This document shows positions 1-5,715 of a stretch of DNA of 5,804 nucleotides, one piece after another (positions within the stretch are counted from its first letter, which is position 1; each line of letters starts with the position of its first letter). The stretch is from assembly GCA_045531795.1 (NCBI GenBank), contig JAZSET010000109.1:1-5804 (forward strand), in the 5' to 3' direction. This DNA is from UBA4717 sp045531795. Lineage in GTDB: Bacteria; Bacillota; Clostridia; Oscillospirales; CAG-272. The notes below the pieces were generated by a model that worked only from the letters and a program-made list of their open reading frames with translations, was not told where the DNA came from and did not search any database. Position numbers and translations under genes: made by a program.

Positions 1-7
1 CGATGTA

Positions 8-697
8 ATGAGAAAAAACAGCAACGGAGTTATGTGCGGTGTCTGTAAAAGAAAATGGCTGATAGCAAAGCAAGCGGTAAGGCTTTTTCTGAAAGGATTT
101 CCCGCCATCCCCTTTGAAATTGAAGATGCCGGATATAACAGCGAAAGCTTTATAGCATCGGTTGTTAACTACAGAAGTATGACTATCGAGGAGGGCTTTG
201 CGGTACAAAAAAGAGTCATTTTTGAACTTAAGCGGCACGGATTTAAAAGACTTGTGGATTTTTTAAGTGACGAGCTATATGACCTTATACTTGAAACAAT
301 GCCTGATACAAGGGATTTTTCAAACTTTGTTATAGTAAGTATCCCCCGTCATCCAAAGAATTATATTTTCGGCGCACACGACGGAGTAAGGGATATAGGC
401 ATATCCCTTGCAGAGCGTATGAACTGCATATATCTTCCCGCGCTGTCAAAGCCATTATTTGCAAAAGAACAGAAAAACCTTGACTATCTTGAGAGAATCA
501 GCAACAATGAAATTTTCGTCAAAAAGGATTACAGAAAGAAACTTTATAAAAAGCGGGTAATCATTATTGATGATGTGGTAACAACAGGGGCAAGCGTTAA
601 ATCTGCCGCCTCTGATATTATGAAAAGCTGCCGTGCAAAAAGTGTTTATGTCTACTCACTTGCACAAAGCTCCGACTTACTTTTCAGAGATCTCTGA
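8..697 (+). CDS. ComF-like phosphoribosyltransferase family protein (5' end possibly outside window)
   Basis: The encoded 229-residue protein ends in a phosphoribosyltransferase domain. The PRPP-binding signature is clear at residues 184-196 (VIIIDDVVTTGAS, D188/D189 and the TTGAS loop). Before it comes a Q155...L...R163...N...F170 pattern typical of the ComF family. Residues 72-94 (FELKRHGFKRL onward) match the family's 'LK..g...l...L' helix. A lone CxxC (C10, C13) could be half of the ComF N-terminal zinc finger. ComF proteins take part in DNA uptake in competent Firmicutes, but biochemical activity is mostly unproven and many non-competent species carry one. The usual 'VPxPL...RGFNQA' stretch is replaced by a divergent IPRHPKNYIFGAHDGVRD (112-129). 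The ATG at 8 overlaps a TAA at 6-8 in another frame (TAATG), which fits coupling to an upstream gene. The frame is open to the window edge, so an earlier start is possible. The 3' end overlaps hemW. Family assignment is fairly secure; function is not. Confidence 0.8.
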   Translation: MRKNSNGVMCGVCKRKWLIAKQAVRLFLKGFPAIPFEIEDAGYNSESFIASVVNYRSMTIEEGFAVQKRVIFELKRHGFKRLVDFLSDELYDLILETMPDTRDFSNFVIVSIPRHPKNYIFGAHDGVRDIGISLAERMNCIYLPALSKPLFAKEQKNLDYLERISNNEIFVKKDYRKKLYKKRVIIIDDVVTTGASVKSAASDIMKSCRAKSVYVYSLAQSSDLLFRDL

Positions 698-1828
698 AAT
701 AAAGCTTATAATGGCGTTGCTCACATACATTCCGCTGTTTGTGAGAGAAATACCGTCATCCTTTATTTTTATAAGACCGCTGTCTGTAAGAGGGACGATT
801 TTTTTGTGTATTTGGTAAAGCGGTGCTATTTTTTCAAGAACACTGTTATTTACACCCTCTTTGAGTCTCAGACCAAGCATAAGCCTTTCACGAATATCCT
901 CAAGGGGAGTAACGGTGCTTCTTTCAGAAATTATATCGCTTTCACAAAGCTTTTTTGTTTCATAAACCTTTAAATAATCGCAGATATTTCGTGTGTATCC
1001 GTACCGCACACCGCCGATATATGAGTGAGCAGCCGGACCAAAGCCGATATACTCATCACACTTCCAGTATCTTAAATTGTGACGACTCAGATGTCCCGGC
1101 TTTGCAAAATTGCTTATCTCATAGTGAGAGTAGCCACTCTTTTCAAGATTTTCACAGATTTTAAGATACATATCCGCGTCAAGGTCCTCGTCAGGCAAGA
1201 TAAAATCCTTTTGCATACTGTAAAACGGCGTTGCCTTTTCAATTTTGAGCGAGTATGCGGAAATATGCTCAACACCCGAATTTATCACATACGAGAGAGT
1301 GTTTTCAAGCTTTTCCGGAGTCTGAAAGGGAAGTGAAAACATAATATCGGTGCTTATGTTTTCAAAGCCTGCCAAGCGGGCATTTTTTAATGTGTCCTCA
1401 TAGTCAGCAAGAGAGTGAATCCTGCCAAGTAACTTCAGTTCATCCTCGTTTGCCGACTGCAGACCGATACTCAGCCTGTTTACACCTGCCACATAAAGCT
1501 CAATAAGCTCATCAGCCTTGCTTGTTCCGGGATTTGTTTCAACCGTGAACTCTGCATAAGACTCTACATTAAAGTATTTATATACTGCAGTGACGATTTT
1601 GATTAAAAGTTTTCCAAGACAAGTGGGAGTGCCGCCGCCGATATATACGGTGTCAATAGTGTAATCCGAGTAAATCTCCGCCTTTTCCTTAAGCTGAGAA
1701 ATAAGCGCAGAGACATACCTCTCCATAAGCTCGGGACTTGTAGAGAGGGAATAAAAATCGCAGTAATTACATTTTTTTAAACAAAACGGGACGTGTATGT
1801 ACAGTCCCGCTTTTTTTGTGTTATTCAT
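677..1828 (-). CDS. hemW: HemW, radical SAM heme chaperone (formerly 'HemN-like oxygen-independent coproporphyrinogen III oxidase')
   Basis: This 383-residue protein has the usual HemW length. The N-terminus has YIHVPFC with C16, C20 and C23 as the [4Fe-4S] CxxxCxxC ligands, followed by DF. True HemN has a further Cys there, so this is HemW, a heme-binding chaperone rather than the oxidase. Further landmarks are GGGTP (64-68, SAM binding), ETNPG (97-101), GVNRLSIGLQS (115-125), LGRIHS (134-139), HISAYSLKIEKATPFY (188-203), YSHYEISNFAKPG (233-245), RHNLRYW (249-255) and YIGFGPAAHS (260-269), then a HemN_C-type C-terminal region. The usual GLPGQT-like element reads SLPFQT (165-170). The start at 1828 has GGAGA (1834-1838) 5-6 bases upstream. 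An in-frame ATG at 1870 lies inside lepA and lacks a ribosome binding site. hemW follows lepA by 25 bp and probably shares its mRNA. Its 3' end overlaps the ComF-like gene by 21 bp. Confidence 0.95.
   Translation of the reverse strand: MNNTKKAGLYIHVPFCLKKCNYCDFYSLSTSPELMERYVSALISQLKEKAEIYSDYTIDTVYIGGGTPTCLGKLLIKIVTAVYKYFNVESYAEFTVETNPGTSKADELIELYVAGVNRLSIGLQSANEDELKLLGRIHSLADYEDTLKNARLAGFENISTDIMFSLPFQTPEKLENTLSYVINSGVEHISAYSLKIEKATPFYSMQKDFILPDEDLDADMYLKICENLEKSGYSHYEISNFAKPGHLSRHNLRYWKCDEYIGFGPAAHSYIGGVRYGYTRNICDYLKVYETKKLCESDIISERSTVTPLEDIRERLMLGLRLKEGVNNSVLEKIAPLYQIHKKIVPLTDSGLIKIKDDGISLTNSGMYVSNAIISFISEISEK
682..699. repeat. Perfect 18-bp palindrome at the convergent comF-like/hemW ends
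   Basis: TTTCAGAGATCTCTGAAA reads the same on both strands. In RNA it would fold as a stem of about 7 bp with a 4-base loop. It covers the TGA of the ComF-like gene (695-697) and the last codons of hemW, ending 3 bp from the hemW TAA (677-679). No T-tract follows on either strand, so it is not a classical intrinsic terminator. It could form a 3'-end hairpin on both transcripts or could be chance. The sequence is seen directly; the role is inferred. Confidence 0.6.
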
Positions 1829-1833
1829 ATAAA

Positions 1834-1838
1834 TCTCC
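1834..1838 (-). promoter_or_regulatory. hemW ribosome binding site
   Basis: GGAGA on the minus strand lies 5 bases before the ATG at 1828, inside the 25-bp lepA-hemW gap. It decides the start: upstream in-frame ATG codons lie within lepA and have no comparable site. Confidence 0.8.
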
Positions 1839-1853
1839 GTGTGAGAATTTAAG

Positions 1854-3674
1854 TCAGTTTTCGTCATCGAGCTTGAGAACAGCCATAAATGCCTCGGGCG
1901 ATACCTGAACACTGCCGAGCTGACGCATTTTGCGCTTACCCTCTTTTTGCTTCTCAAGAAGCTTTTTCTTACGGGTAATGTCACCGCCATAGCACTTGGC
2001 AAGTACGTCTTTACGCATAGCCTTGACAGTTTCTCTTGCGATAACCTTTGAGCCGATAGCGGCCTGAACGGGTATCTCAAAGAGCTGACGCGGAATGTTT
2101 TCCTTTAACTTTTCAACGAGCTTTCTCGCCCTGGAATATGCTTTCTGTTCGTGTACTATAAAGGAGAGAGCATCTACAACATCGCCATTTAAGAGAATGT
2201 CAAGCTTAACAAGCTTTGAGGGCTCATAGTCGCTTATTTCATAGTCAAGCGAAGCATAACCCTTTGTACGGCTCTTGAGAGCATCGAAAAAGTCGTAGAC
2301 AATTTCGTTTAGAGGGAGCTTGTAATGAACCTCAGTCCTGTCAGTGTCGAGATATTTCATATCAATATAAATGCCCCGTCTGTCCTGACATAATTCCATA
2401 ATACTGCCGATGTAATCGGGTGGAGTGAGAATTTTCGCATCAACCATAGGCTCATAAGCGATGTCAATTTCATCGGGAGAGGGGAAGTTTGACGGATTAT
2501 CAATGGAAATTTCCTCGCCGTTTGTTTTTCTGATTTTGTAAATAACGCTCGGTGCGGTTGTTATAAGGTCAAGGTTGAATTCTCTCTCAAGTCTTTCCTC
2601 GATAATTTCCATATGAAGAAGACCTAAAAATCCGCAACGGAAACCAAAGCCCAGAGCACTTGATGTTTCAGGCTCAAATACAAGAGCCGCGTCATTAAGC
2701 TCAAGCTTTTCAAGAGAGTCACGCAAATCTCCGTACTTTGCGCCGTCAGCAGGATAAATACCCGCATAAACCATAGGAAGCGCGGGCTTGAATCCGGGAA
2801 GCGACTCGCTTGTGGGGTTACTTGCACTTGTAACAGTATCACCGACACGGGTGTCGCTGACATTCTTGATACTTGCGGTAATGTAGCCAACCTCACCTGC
2901 GTAAAGGGCATCAGTCTTTTTGAGCCCGAACGGGTCAAGGTAGCCGACATCAACAACATCAAACTCCGCATTATTACTCATAAGCTTTATTCTGTCACCG
3001 GTTTTTACAGAGCCGTCGATTACACGGATGTTTACAACGACACCAAGATAACTGTCATAATATGAGACAAAAATAAGAGCCTTTAAGGGAGCATTTTCAT
3101 CACCCTTGGGGGAGGGAATATCTGTTACAATTTTTTCAAGAACAGTGTCAATATTAAGACCAACCTTTGCCGAAACGGCAGGACAATCCTCGGCAGGAAT
3201 ACCGATAATATCCTCAATTTCGCTTCTTGCACGGTCAATATCAGCACTGGGCAGGTCAATTTTGTTGATAACCGGGAGAATTTCAAGGTCGTTGTCAACG
3301 GCAAGATATGCGTTGGCAAGAGTCTGCGCCTCAACACCCTGAGTACTGTCTACAATAAGTATAGCACCCTCGCAGGCGTTAAGAGAACGGGAAACCTCAT
3401 AGTTAAAGTCAACATGACCGGGAGTGTCAATAAGGTTGAAAATATACTCGTTGCCGTCTTTGGCATTGTAAACAAGCCTTACAGCACGGGCTTTTATGGT
3501 GATACCGCGCTCGCGTTCCAAATCCATATTGTCAAGAAGCTGTTCTTCCATTTCGCGCTTTGAGACAGTCTGAGTCTGTTCAAGGATTCTGTCGGCAAGT
3601 GTGCTCTTGCCGTGGTCGATATGTGCGATAATGGAAAAGTTCCTGATTTTACTGAGTCTTTCTGTGTTAGACAT
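1854..3674 (-). CDS. lepA: Elongation factor 4 (LepA), ribosome-associated translational GTPase
   Basis: This complete 606-residue LepA/EF4 has the family's normal length. GTPase motifs are intact: G1 AHIDHGKST (17-25), switch I MDLERERGITIKA (50-62), G3 DTPGHVDF (83-90), DSTQGVEAQT (109-118), G4 NKID (137-140) and G5 SAK (168-170). The diagnostic LepA C-terminal domain is present: CYGGDITRKKKLLEKQKEGK begins near residue 561. The protein acts at the ribosome, with roles described in back-translocation, stress-dependent elongation and 30S biogenesis. The last segment reads GSVQVSPEAFMAVL where VPQEAF or IPQEAF is usual, a small local divergence. The start at 3674 has AAAGGA (3680-3685) 5 bases upstream. 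A longer frame to 3743 is rejected because its TTG codon is the -35 box of the lepA promoter. lepA is first in a lepA-hemW transcript and diverges from mtaB. In Bacillus, lepA-hemW leads into hrcA-grpE-dnaK; here that block is absent. Confidence 0.98.
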   Translation of the reverse strand: MSNTERLSKIRNFSIIAHIDHGKSTLADRILEQTQTVSKREMEEQLLDNMDLERERGITIKARAVRLVYNAKDGNEYIFNLIDTPGHVDFNYEVSRSLNACEGAILIVDSTQGVEAQTLANAYLAVDNDLEILPVINKIDLPSADIDRARSEIEDIIGIPAEDCPAVSAKVGLNIDTVLEKIVTDIPSPKGDENAPLKALIFVSYYDSYLGVVVNIRVIDGSVKTGDRIKLMSNNAEFDVVDVGYLDPFGLKKTDALYAGEVGYITASIKNVSDTRVGDTVTSASNPTSESLPGFKPALPMVYAGIYPADGAKYGDLRDSLEKLELNDAALVFEPETSSALGFGFRCGFLGLLHMEIIEERLEREFNLDLITTAPSVIYKIRKTNGEEISIDNPSNFPSPDEIDIAYEPMVDAKILTPPDYIGSIMELCQDRRGIYIDMKYLDTDRTEVHYKLPLNEIVYDFFDALKSRTKGYASLDYEISDYEPSKLVKLDILLNGDVVDALSFIVHEQKAYSRARKLVEKLKENIPRQLFEIPVQAAIGSKVIARETVKAMRKDVLAKCYGGDITRKKKLLEKQKEGKRKMRQLGSVQVSPEAFMAVLKLDDEN

Positions 3675-3679
3675 ATAAA

Positions 3680-3685
3680 TCCTTT
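3680..3685 (-). promoter_or_regulatory. lepA ribosome binding site
   Basis: AAAGGA on the minus strand ends 5 bases before the ATG at 3674. It fixes this Met as the start, in agreement with the N-terminus of known LepA proteins a few residues before the RNFSIIAHIDHGK motif. Confidence 0.85.
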
Positions 3686-3713
3686 CAAGTATCAATTCAG
3701 TGATAACATATAT

Positions 3714-3743
3714 ATTATAATTTATAACGGCAGTGCTTGTCAA
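3714..3743 (-). promoter_or_regulatory. SigA-type promoter of lepA-hemW
   Basis: On the minus strand, TTGACA (3743-3738) and TATAAT (3719-3714) are separated by 18 bp. Both hexamers match the vegetative consensus exactly. Transcription would start near 3707, giving a leader of about 33 bases that includes the AAAGGA site. No CIRCE-like repeat or riboswitch structure is seen in the leader. This suggests strong constitutive expression (inference). Confidence 0.85.
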
Positions 3744-3773
3744 TCACTATTTGCAAAAAAACTCTTTACAAGC
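3735..3773. repeat. Inverted arms GCTTGT/ACAAGC on the two divergent -35 boxes
   Basis: GCTTGT at 3735-3740 and ACAAGC at 3768-3773 are exact inverted copies separated by 27 bp. The left arm covers half of the lepA -35 box and the right arm half of the mtaB -35 box. Part of the symmetry follows from two divergent -35 boxes facing away from each other; the extra GC bases do not. It could be an operator pair or chance. Confidence 0.35.
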
Positions 3774-3793
3774 GACTTTAAATATGATAAAAT
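3765..3793 (+). promoter_or_regulatory. Extended -10 SigA promoter of mtaB
   Basis: TTTACA (3765-3770) and TAAAAT (3788-3793) are separated by 17 bp. A TG dinucleotide sits one base upstream of the -10 (TGATAAAAT, 3785-3793), which makes it an extended -10. An A7 run at 3755-3761 just upstream of the -35 could act as an UP-type element. The start site would be near 3800, only a few bases before the GGAG at 3804, so the leader is very short (about 18 bases). Confidence 0.8.
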
Positions 3794-3803
3794 CAAATAG
3801 ATT

Positions 3804-3807
3804 GGAG
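3804..3807 (+). promoter_or_regulatory. mtaB ribosome binding site (decides a TTG start)
   Basis: GGAG (in GGAGTTG) lies 10 bases before the TTG at 3818. No in-frame ATG or GTG lies between this site and the conserved GFLTLGCKVNQYES start of the protein, so TTG is the start. The spacing is slightly long if only GGAG pairs with the 16S rRNA. Confidence 0.7.
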
Positions 3808-3817
3808 TTGAATATTA

Positions 3818-5149
3818 TTGTCAAACAAAAGAGTAGGCTTTTTAACGCTCGGATGTAAGGTTAATCAGTATGAAAGCGCAGCTATCGCCGAAAAACTTGA
3901 GGAAAACGGTTTTACAGTCTGCGATTTTTCAAGTCCATGTGACTATTATGTGATAAACACCTGTACAGTTACAGGCGAAGCAGACAGAAAATCAAGACAG
4001 ATGATAAGACGGGCAAGGAAGAATAATCCGTCTGCAAAAATTCTTGTAACAGGCTGCCTTGCCCAGATTAAAGGAGACAAGCTTTTTGATATCGAGGGCG
4101 TCTATGCCATAGTCGGCACAAGGAATAAAATGATGTTAGCCGACAAAATAACAGCGCTTGAAAAGGGTGACGAAGCCAAAACGCTTGATGTGCCCGCACT
4201 TTGCAACAAGCCCTTTGAAGAGATGAAGCTTTGCGGTAACTTCGGCGGTACAACAGAGGAAAGAACACGCGCGTATATCAAGATTGAAGACGGCTGCGAC
4301 TCGAACTGTACATACTGCATCATACCGAAAGCGCGCGGAAGCATCTGCTCAAAAGCACCCGAAACAGTAATTGAAGAGGTAAAAAGCCTTGTAAAAAAAG
4401 GATATCTTGAGATAGTGCTGACGGGTATTGAAACAGGCTCGTACGGCAAGGACTTTGACAATAAATATACTCTTGCAGACCTGCTTTGCGAGGTCGATAA
4501 AATAGAGGGACTTGAAAGAATAAGACTCGGCTCACTTGACCCGTCAATAATGAAAAAAGACTTCGTTGAAAAAATATCGGGACTTAAAAAGCTGACTCCT
4601 CATTTTCACCTGTCACTGCAAAGCGGAAGCGATAAAATACTTGCACTGATGAAGCGCAAGTATAATACAAAAATGTTTTCAGACGCAGTCGAAAATATAA
4701 GACGGCATATAGACGGCGTAATGTTTACAACCGATATAATCTGCGGCTTTCCCGGTGAAACAGACGAGGATTTCGCCGACACGGTTGAATTTGTAAAAAA
4801 AGCAAAATTTTTAAGCGCCCATATATTTGCATACTCAAAGAGAGAGGGCACACCTGCGGCAACAATGGAAAATCAGGTGCCTGCAAACGTGGCGTCAGAG
4901 AGGGTAAATAAGCTTTACGGCGTGGTAAATGAAACTGCCGTAGAATTGCTTGGAAAGCTTGACGGAGAGATAACAACGGTAATACCCGAGGAATATAAAA
5001 ACGGTACGGCAACAGGACATACACCGAATTTTGTAAGCGTAAACGTAGAGTGCGATGAAAAGGACTATGATAATATTCACGGAAAAGTGGTAACAGTTAA
5101 GCTTTCAGTGAATGACGGAGTGGTTTTCGGGCAGATAATGGAAAAGTAG
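3818..5149 (+). CDS. mtaB: MtaB, tRNA (N6-L-threonylcarbamoyladenosine(37)-C2)-methylthiotransferase
   Basis: This 443-residue radical SAM methylthiotransferase converts t6A37 to ms2t6A37 in tRNAs reading ANN codons, which stabilises codon-anticodon pairing. The order is MTTase N domain (about 1-130), radical SAM core (about 145-375) and a TRAM-type RNA-binding domain (about 380-443). Cys13 in TLGCKVNQYES, Cys49 in NTCTVT and Cys80 in VTGCLAQ would hold the auxiliary [4Fe-4S] cluster. C160, C164 and C167 (EDGCDSNCTYCIIPKARG) hold the SAM cluster. HFHLSLQSGSD (262-272), MKRKY (278-282) and GFPGET (310-315) are family landmarks. TLGCKVNQYES and CTYCIIPxARG point to MtaB/YqeV rather than MiaB or RimO. 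The start codon is TTG; the site GGAG at 3804 and the short N-terminus before the first motif support it. The gene has its own extended -10 promoter, diverges from lepA and is followed after 101 bp by smpB. No terminator hairpin is seen after it. Confidence 0.96.
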   Translation: MSNKRVGFLTLGCKVNQYESAAIAEKLEENGFTVCDFSSPCDYYVINTCTVTGEADRKSRQMIRRARKNNPSAKILVTGCLAQIKGDKLFDIEGVYAIVGTRNKMMLADKITALEKGDEAKTLDVPALCNKPFEEMKLCGNFGGTTEERTRAYIKIEDGCDSNCTYCIIPKARGSICSKAPETVIEEVKSLVKKGYLEIVLTGIETGSYGKDFDNKYTLADLLCEVDKIEGLERIRLGSLDPSIMKKDFVEKISGLKKLTPHFHLSLQSGSDKILALMKRKYNTKMFSDAVENIRRHIDGVMFTTDIICGFPGETDEDFADTVEFVKKAKFLSAHIFAYSKREGTPAATMENQVPANVASERVNKLYGVVNETAVELLGKLDGEITTVIPEEYKNGTATGHTPNFVSVNVECDEKDYDNIHGKVVTVKLSVNDGVVFGQIMEK

Positions 5150-5174
5150 TGGCATTATTACAATTTAATTACTT

Positions 5175-5216
5175 TTGACATAATTCTGCGCAAAAATATA
5201 AAAAGTATGATATACT
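5175..5216 (+). promoter_or_regulatory. Candidate smpB promoter region (two overlapping options)
   Basis: Option 1 is TTGACA (5175-5180), a 16-bp spacer and TATAAA (5197-5202). Option 2 is an extended -10, TGATATACT (5208-5216), without a good -35. Option 2 resembles the mtaB -10 (TATGATAAAAT against TATGATATACT) and would start transcription near 5223, 12 bases before the ribosome binding site. Either would let smpB be expressed apart from mtaB. No terminator separates the genes, so read-through from mtaB is also possible. Confidence 0.6.
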
Positions 5217-5218
5217 TT
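5202..5218. repeat. Inverted repeat AAAGTAT-gat-ATACTTT over the smpB -10 region
   Basis: Perfect 7-bp arms with a 3-base centre lie on the candidate -10 of option 2. The symmetry is compatible with binding by a dimeric regulator. The region is AT-rich, so chance is a serious alternative. Confidence 0.45.
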
Positions 5219-5234
5219 AGTTTGTACAGACAGT

Positions 5235-5242
5235 AAAGGAGG
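5235..5242 (+). promoter_or_regulatory. smpB ribosome binding site (decides a GTG start)
   Basis: AAAGGAGG is a near-perfect Shine-Dalgarno sequence, 8 bases before GTG at 5251. An ATG at 5247 is only 4 bases from the site and its frame stops after six codons (MRGRCT), so it is not the gene start. Confidence 0.9.
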
Positions 5243-5250
5243 GAAGATGC

Positions 5251-5715
5251 GTGGCAGATGCACTTAAAATAAGACAGGTCGCACAGAATAAAAAAGCGTA
5301 TCACGATTATTTTGTGGACGAAAAGTATGAAGCTGGCATCGAACTCTTCGGAACTGAGGTAAAAAGCATCAGAGGAGGAGGAATAAACCTCAAGGACTCC
5401 TACTGTATGATAGAAGCGGGTGAACTGTTTGCCGTCGGCGTACACGTAAGTCCGTATGAAAAGGGAAATATCTTCAACCGTGATCCGTACAGAGTAAAAA
5501 GACTCCTGATGCATAAAAAGGAGATAAATAAATTACTCGGTCAGATAACGCAAAAAGGATATACACTTGTGCCGCTGGCTGTGTACTTCAAAGGGTCGAA
5601 ACTCAAAATGGAGATAGGACTCTGCAGAGGTAAAAAGCTCTATGATAAGAGAGATGACGCCGCAAGAAAGCAGGCAGAAAGGGATATAGAGCGAGCACAT
5701 AAGGAAAGATACTGA
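5251..5715 (+). CDS. smpB: SsrA-binding protein SmpB
   Basis: This complete 154-residue SmpB binds the tRNA-like domain of tmRNA and brings it to ribosomes stalled on broken mRNAs, so that the nascent chain is tagged and the ribosome freed. The OB-fold core shows YEAGIELFGTEVKSIRGG (26-43) with NLKDSY (46-51), then HVSPYEKGN (65-73), NRDPYRVKRLLMHKKEI (76-92) and LVPLAVYFKGSKLKMEIGL (106-124). GKKLYDKR (127-134) opens the basic C-terminal tail, which ends ERDIERAHKERY. That tail folds as a helix in the mRNA channel. GTG is the start, 8 bases after AAAGGAGG. The upstream gene is mtaB. In many Firmicutes the tmRNA gene ssrA follows smpB closely; the 89 bases visible here do not show a recognisable tmRNA 5' end. 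Identification is secure. Confidence 0.98.
   Translation: MADALKIRQVAQNKKAYHDYFVDEKYEAGIELFGTEVKSIRGGGINLKDSYCMIEAGELFAVGVHVSPYEKGNIFNRDPYRVKRLLMHKKEINKLLGQITQKGYTLVPLAVYFKGSKLKMEIGLCRGKKLYDKRDDAARKQAERDIERAHKERY

Noticed and set aside
1829..2080. N-terminal extension of hemW into lepA, giving a 467-residue protein
   Set aside because: The extra residues are the other frame of the lepA 3' end and resemble no HemW N-terminus. A GGAGA site and the YIHVPFC motif fix the start at 1828.
3106..3342. Short plus-strand frame inside lepA
   Set aside because: It lies wholly in the conserved lepA GTPase domain, has no Shine-Dalgarno sequence and no homology that I recognise.
3715..3727. TTATAA-T-TTATAA repeat beside the lepA -10
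   Set aside because: Each TTATAA is self-complementary and the stretch is nearly pure A/T; it is explained by the -10 box and local AT-richness.
3675..3743. Extended lepA start at 3743
   Set aside because: The TTG codon there is the -35 hexamer of the lepA promoter, and the extension would cover the -10. AAAGGA before the ATG at 3674 and the family's N-terminus support the shorter form.
4102..4461. 119-codon frame antisense to mtaB
   Set aside because: It is a shadow of the mtaB coding frame with no ribosome binding site, no recognisable motif and low-complexity Ser/Phe content.
5150..5200. Intrinsic terminator after mtaB
   Set aside because: The only symmetric GC element is TGCGCA (5187-5192), too short, and no T-tract follows.
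5158..5514. 118-codon frame antisense to smpB and its promoter
   Set aside because: It covers the conserved smpB 5' half and the promoter region. Its composition is Phe/Tyr/Ser/Ile-rich as expected for a shadow frame, and no start signals are seen.
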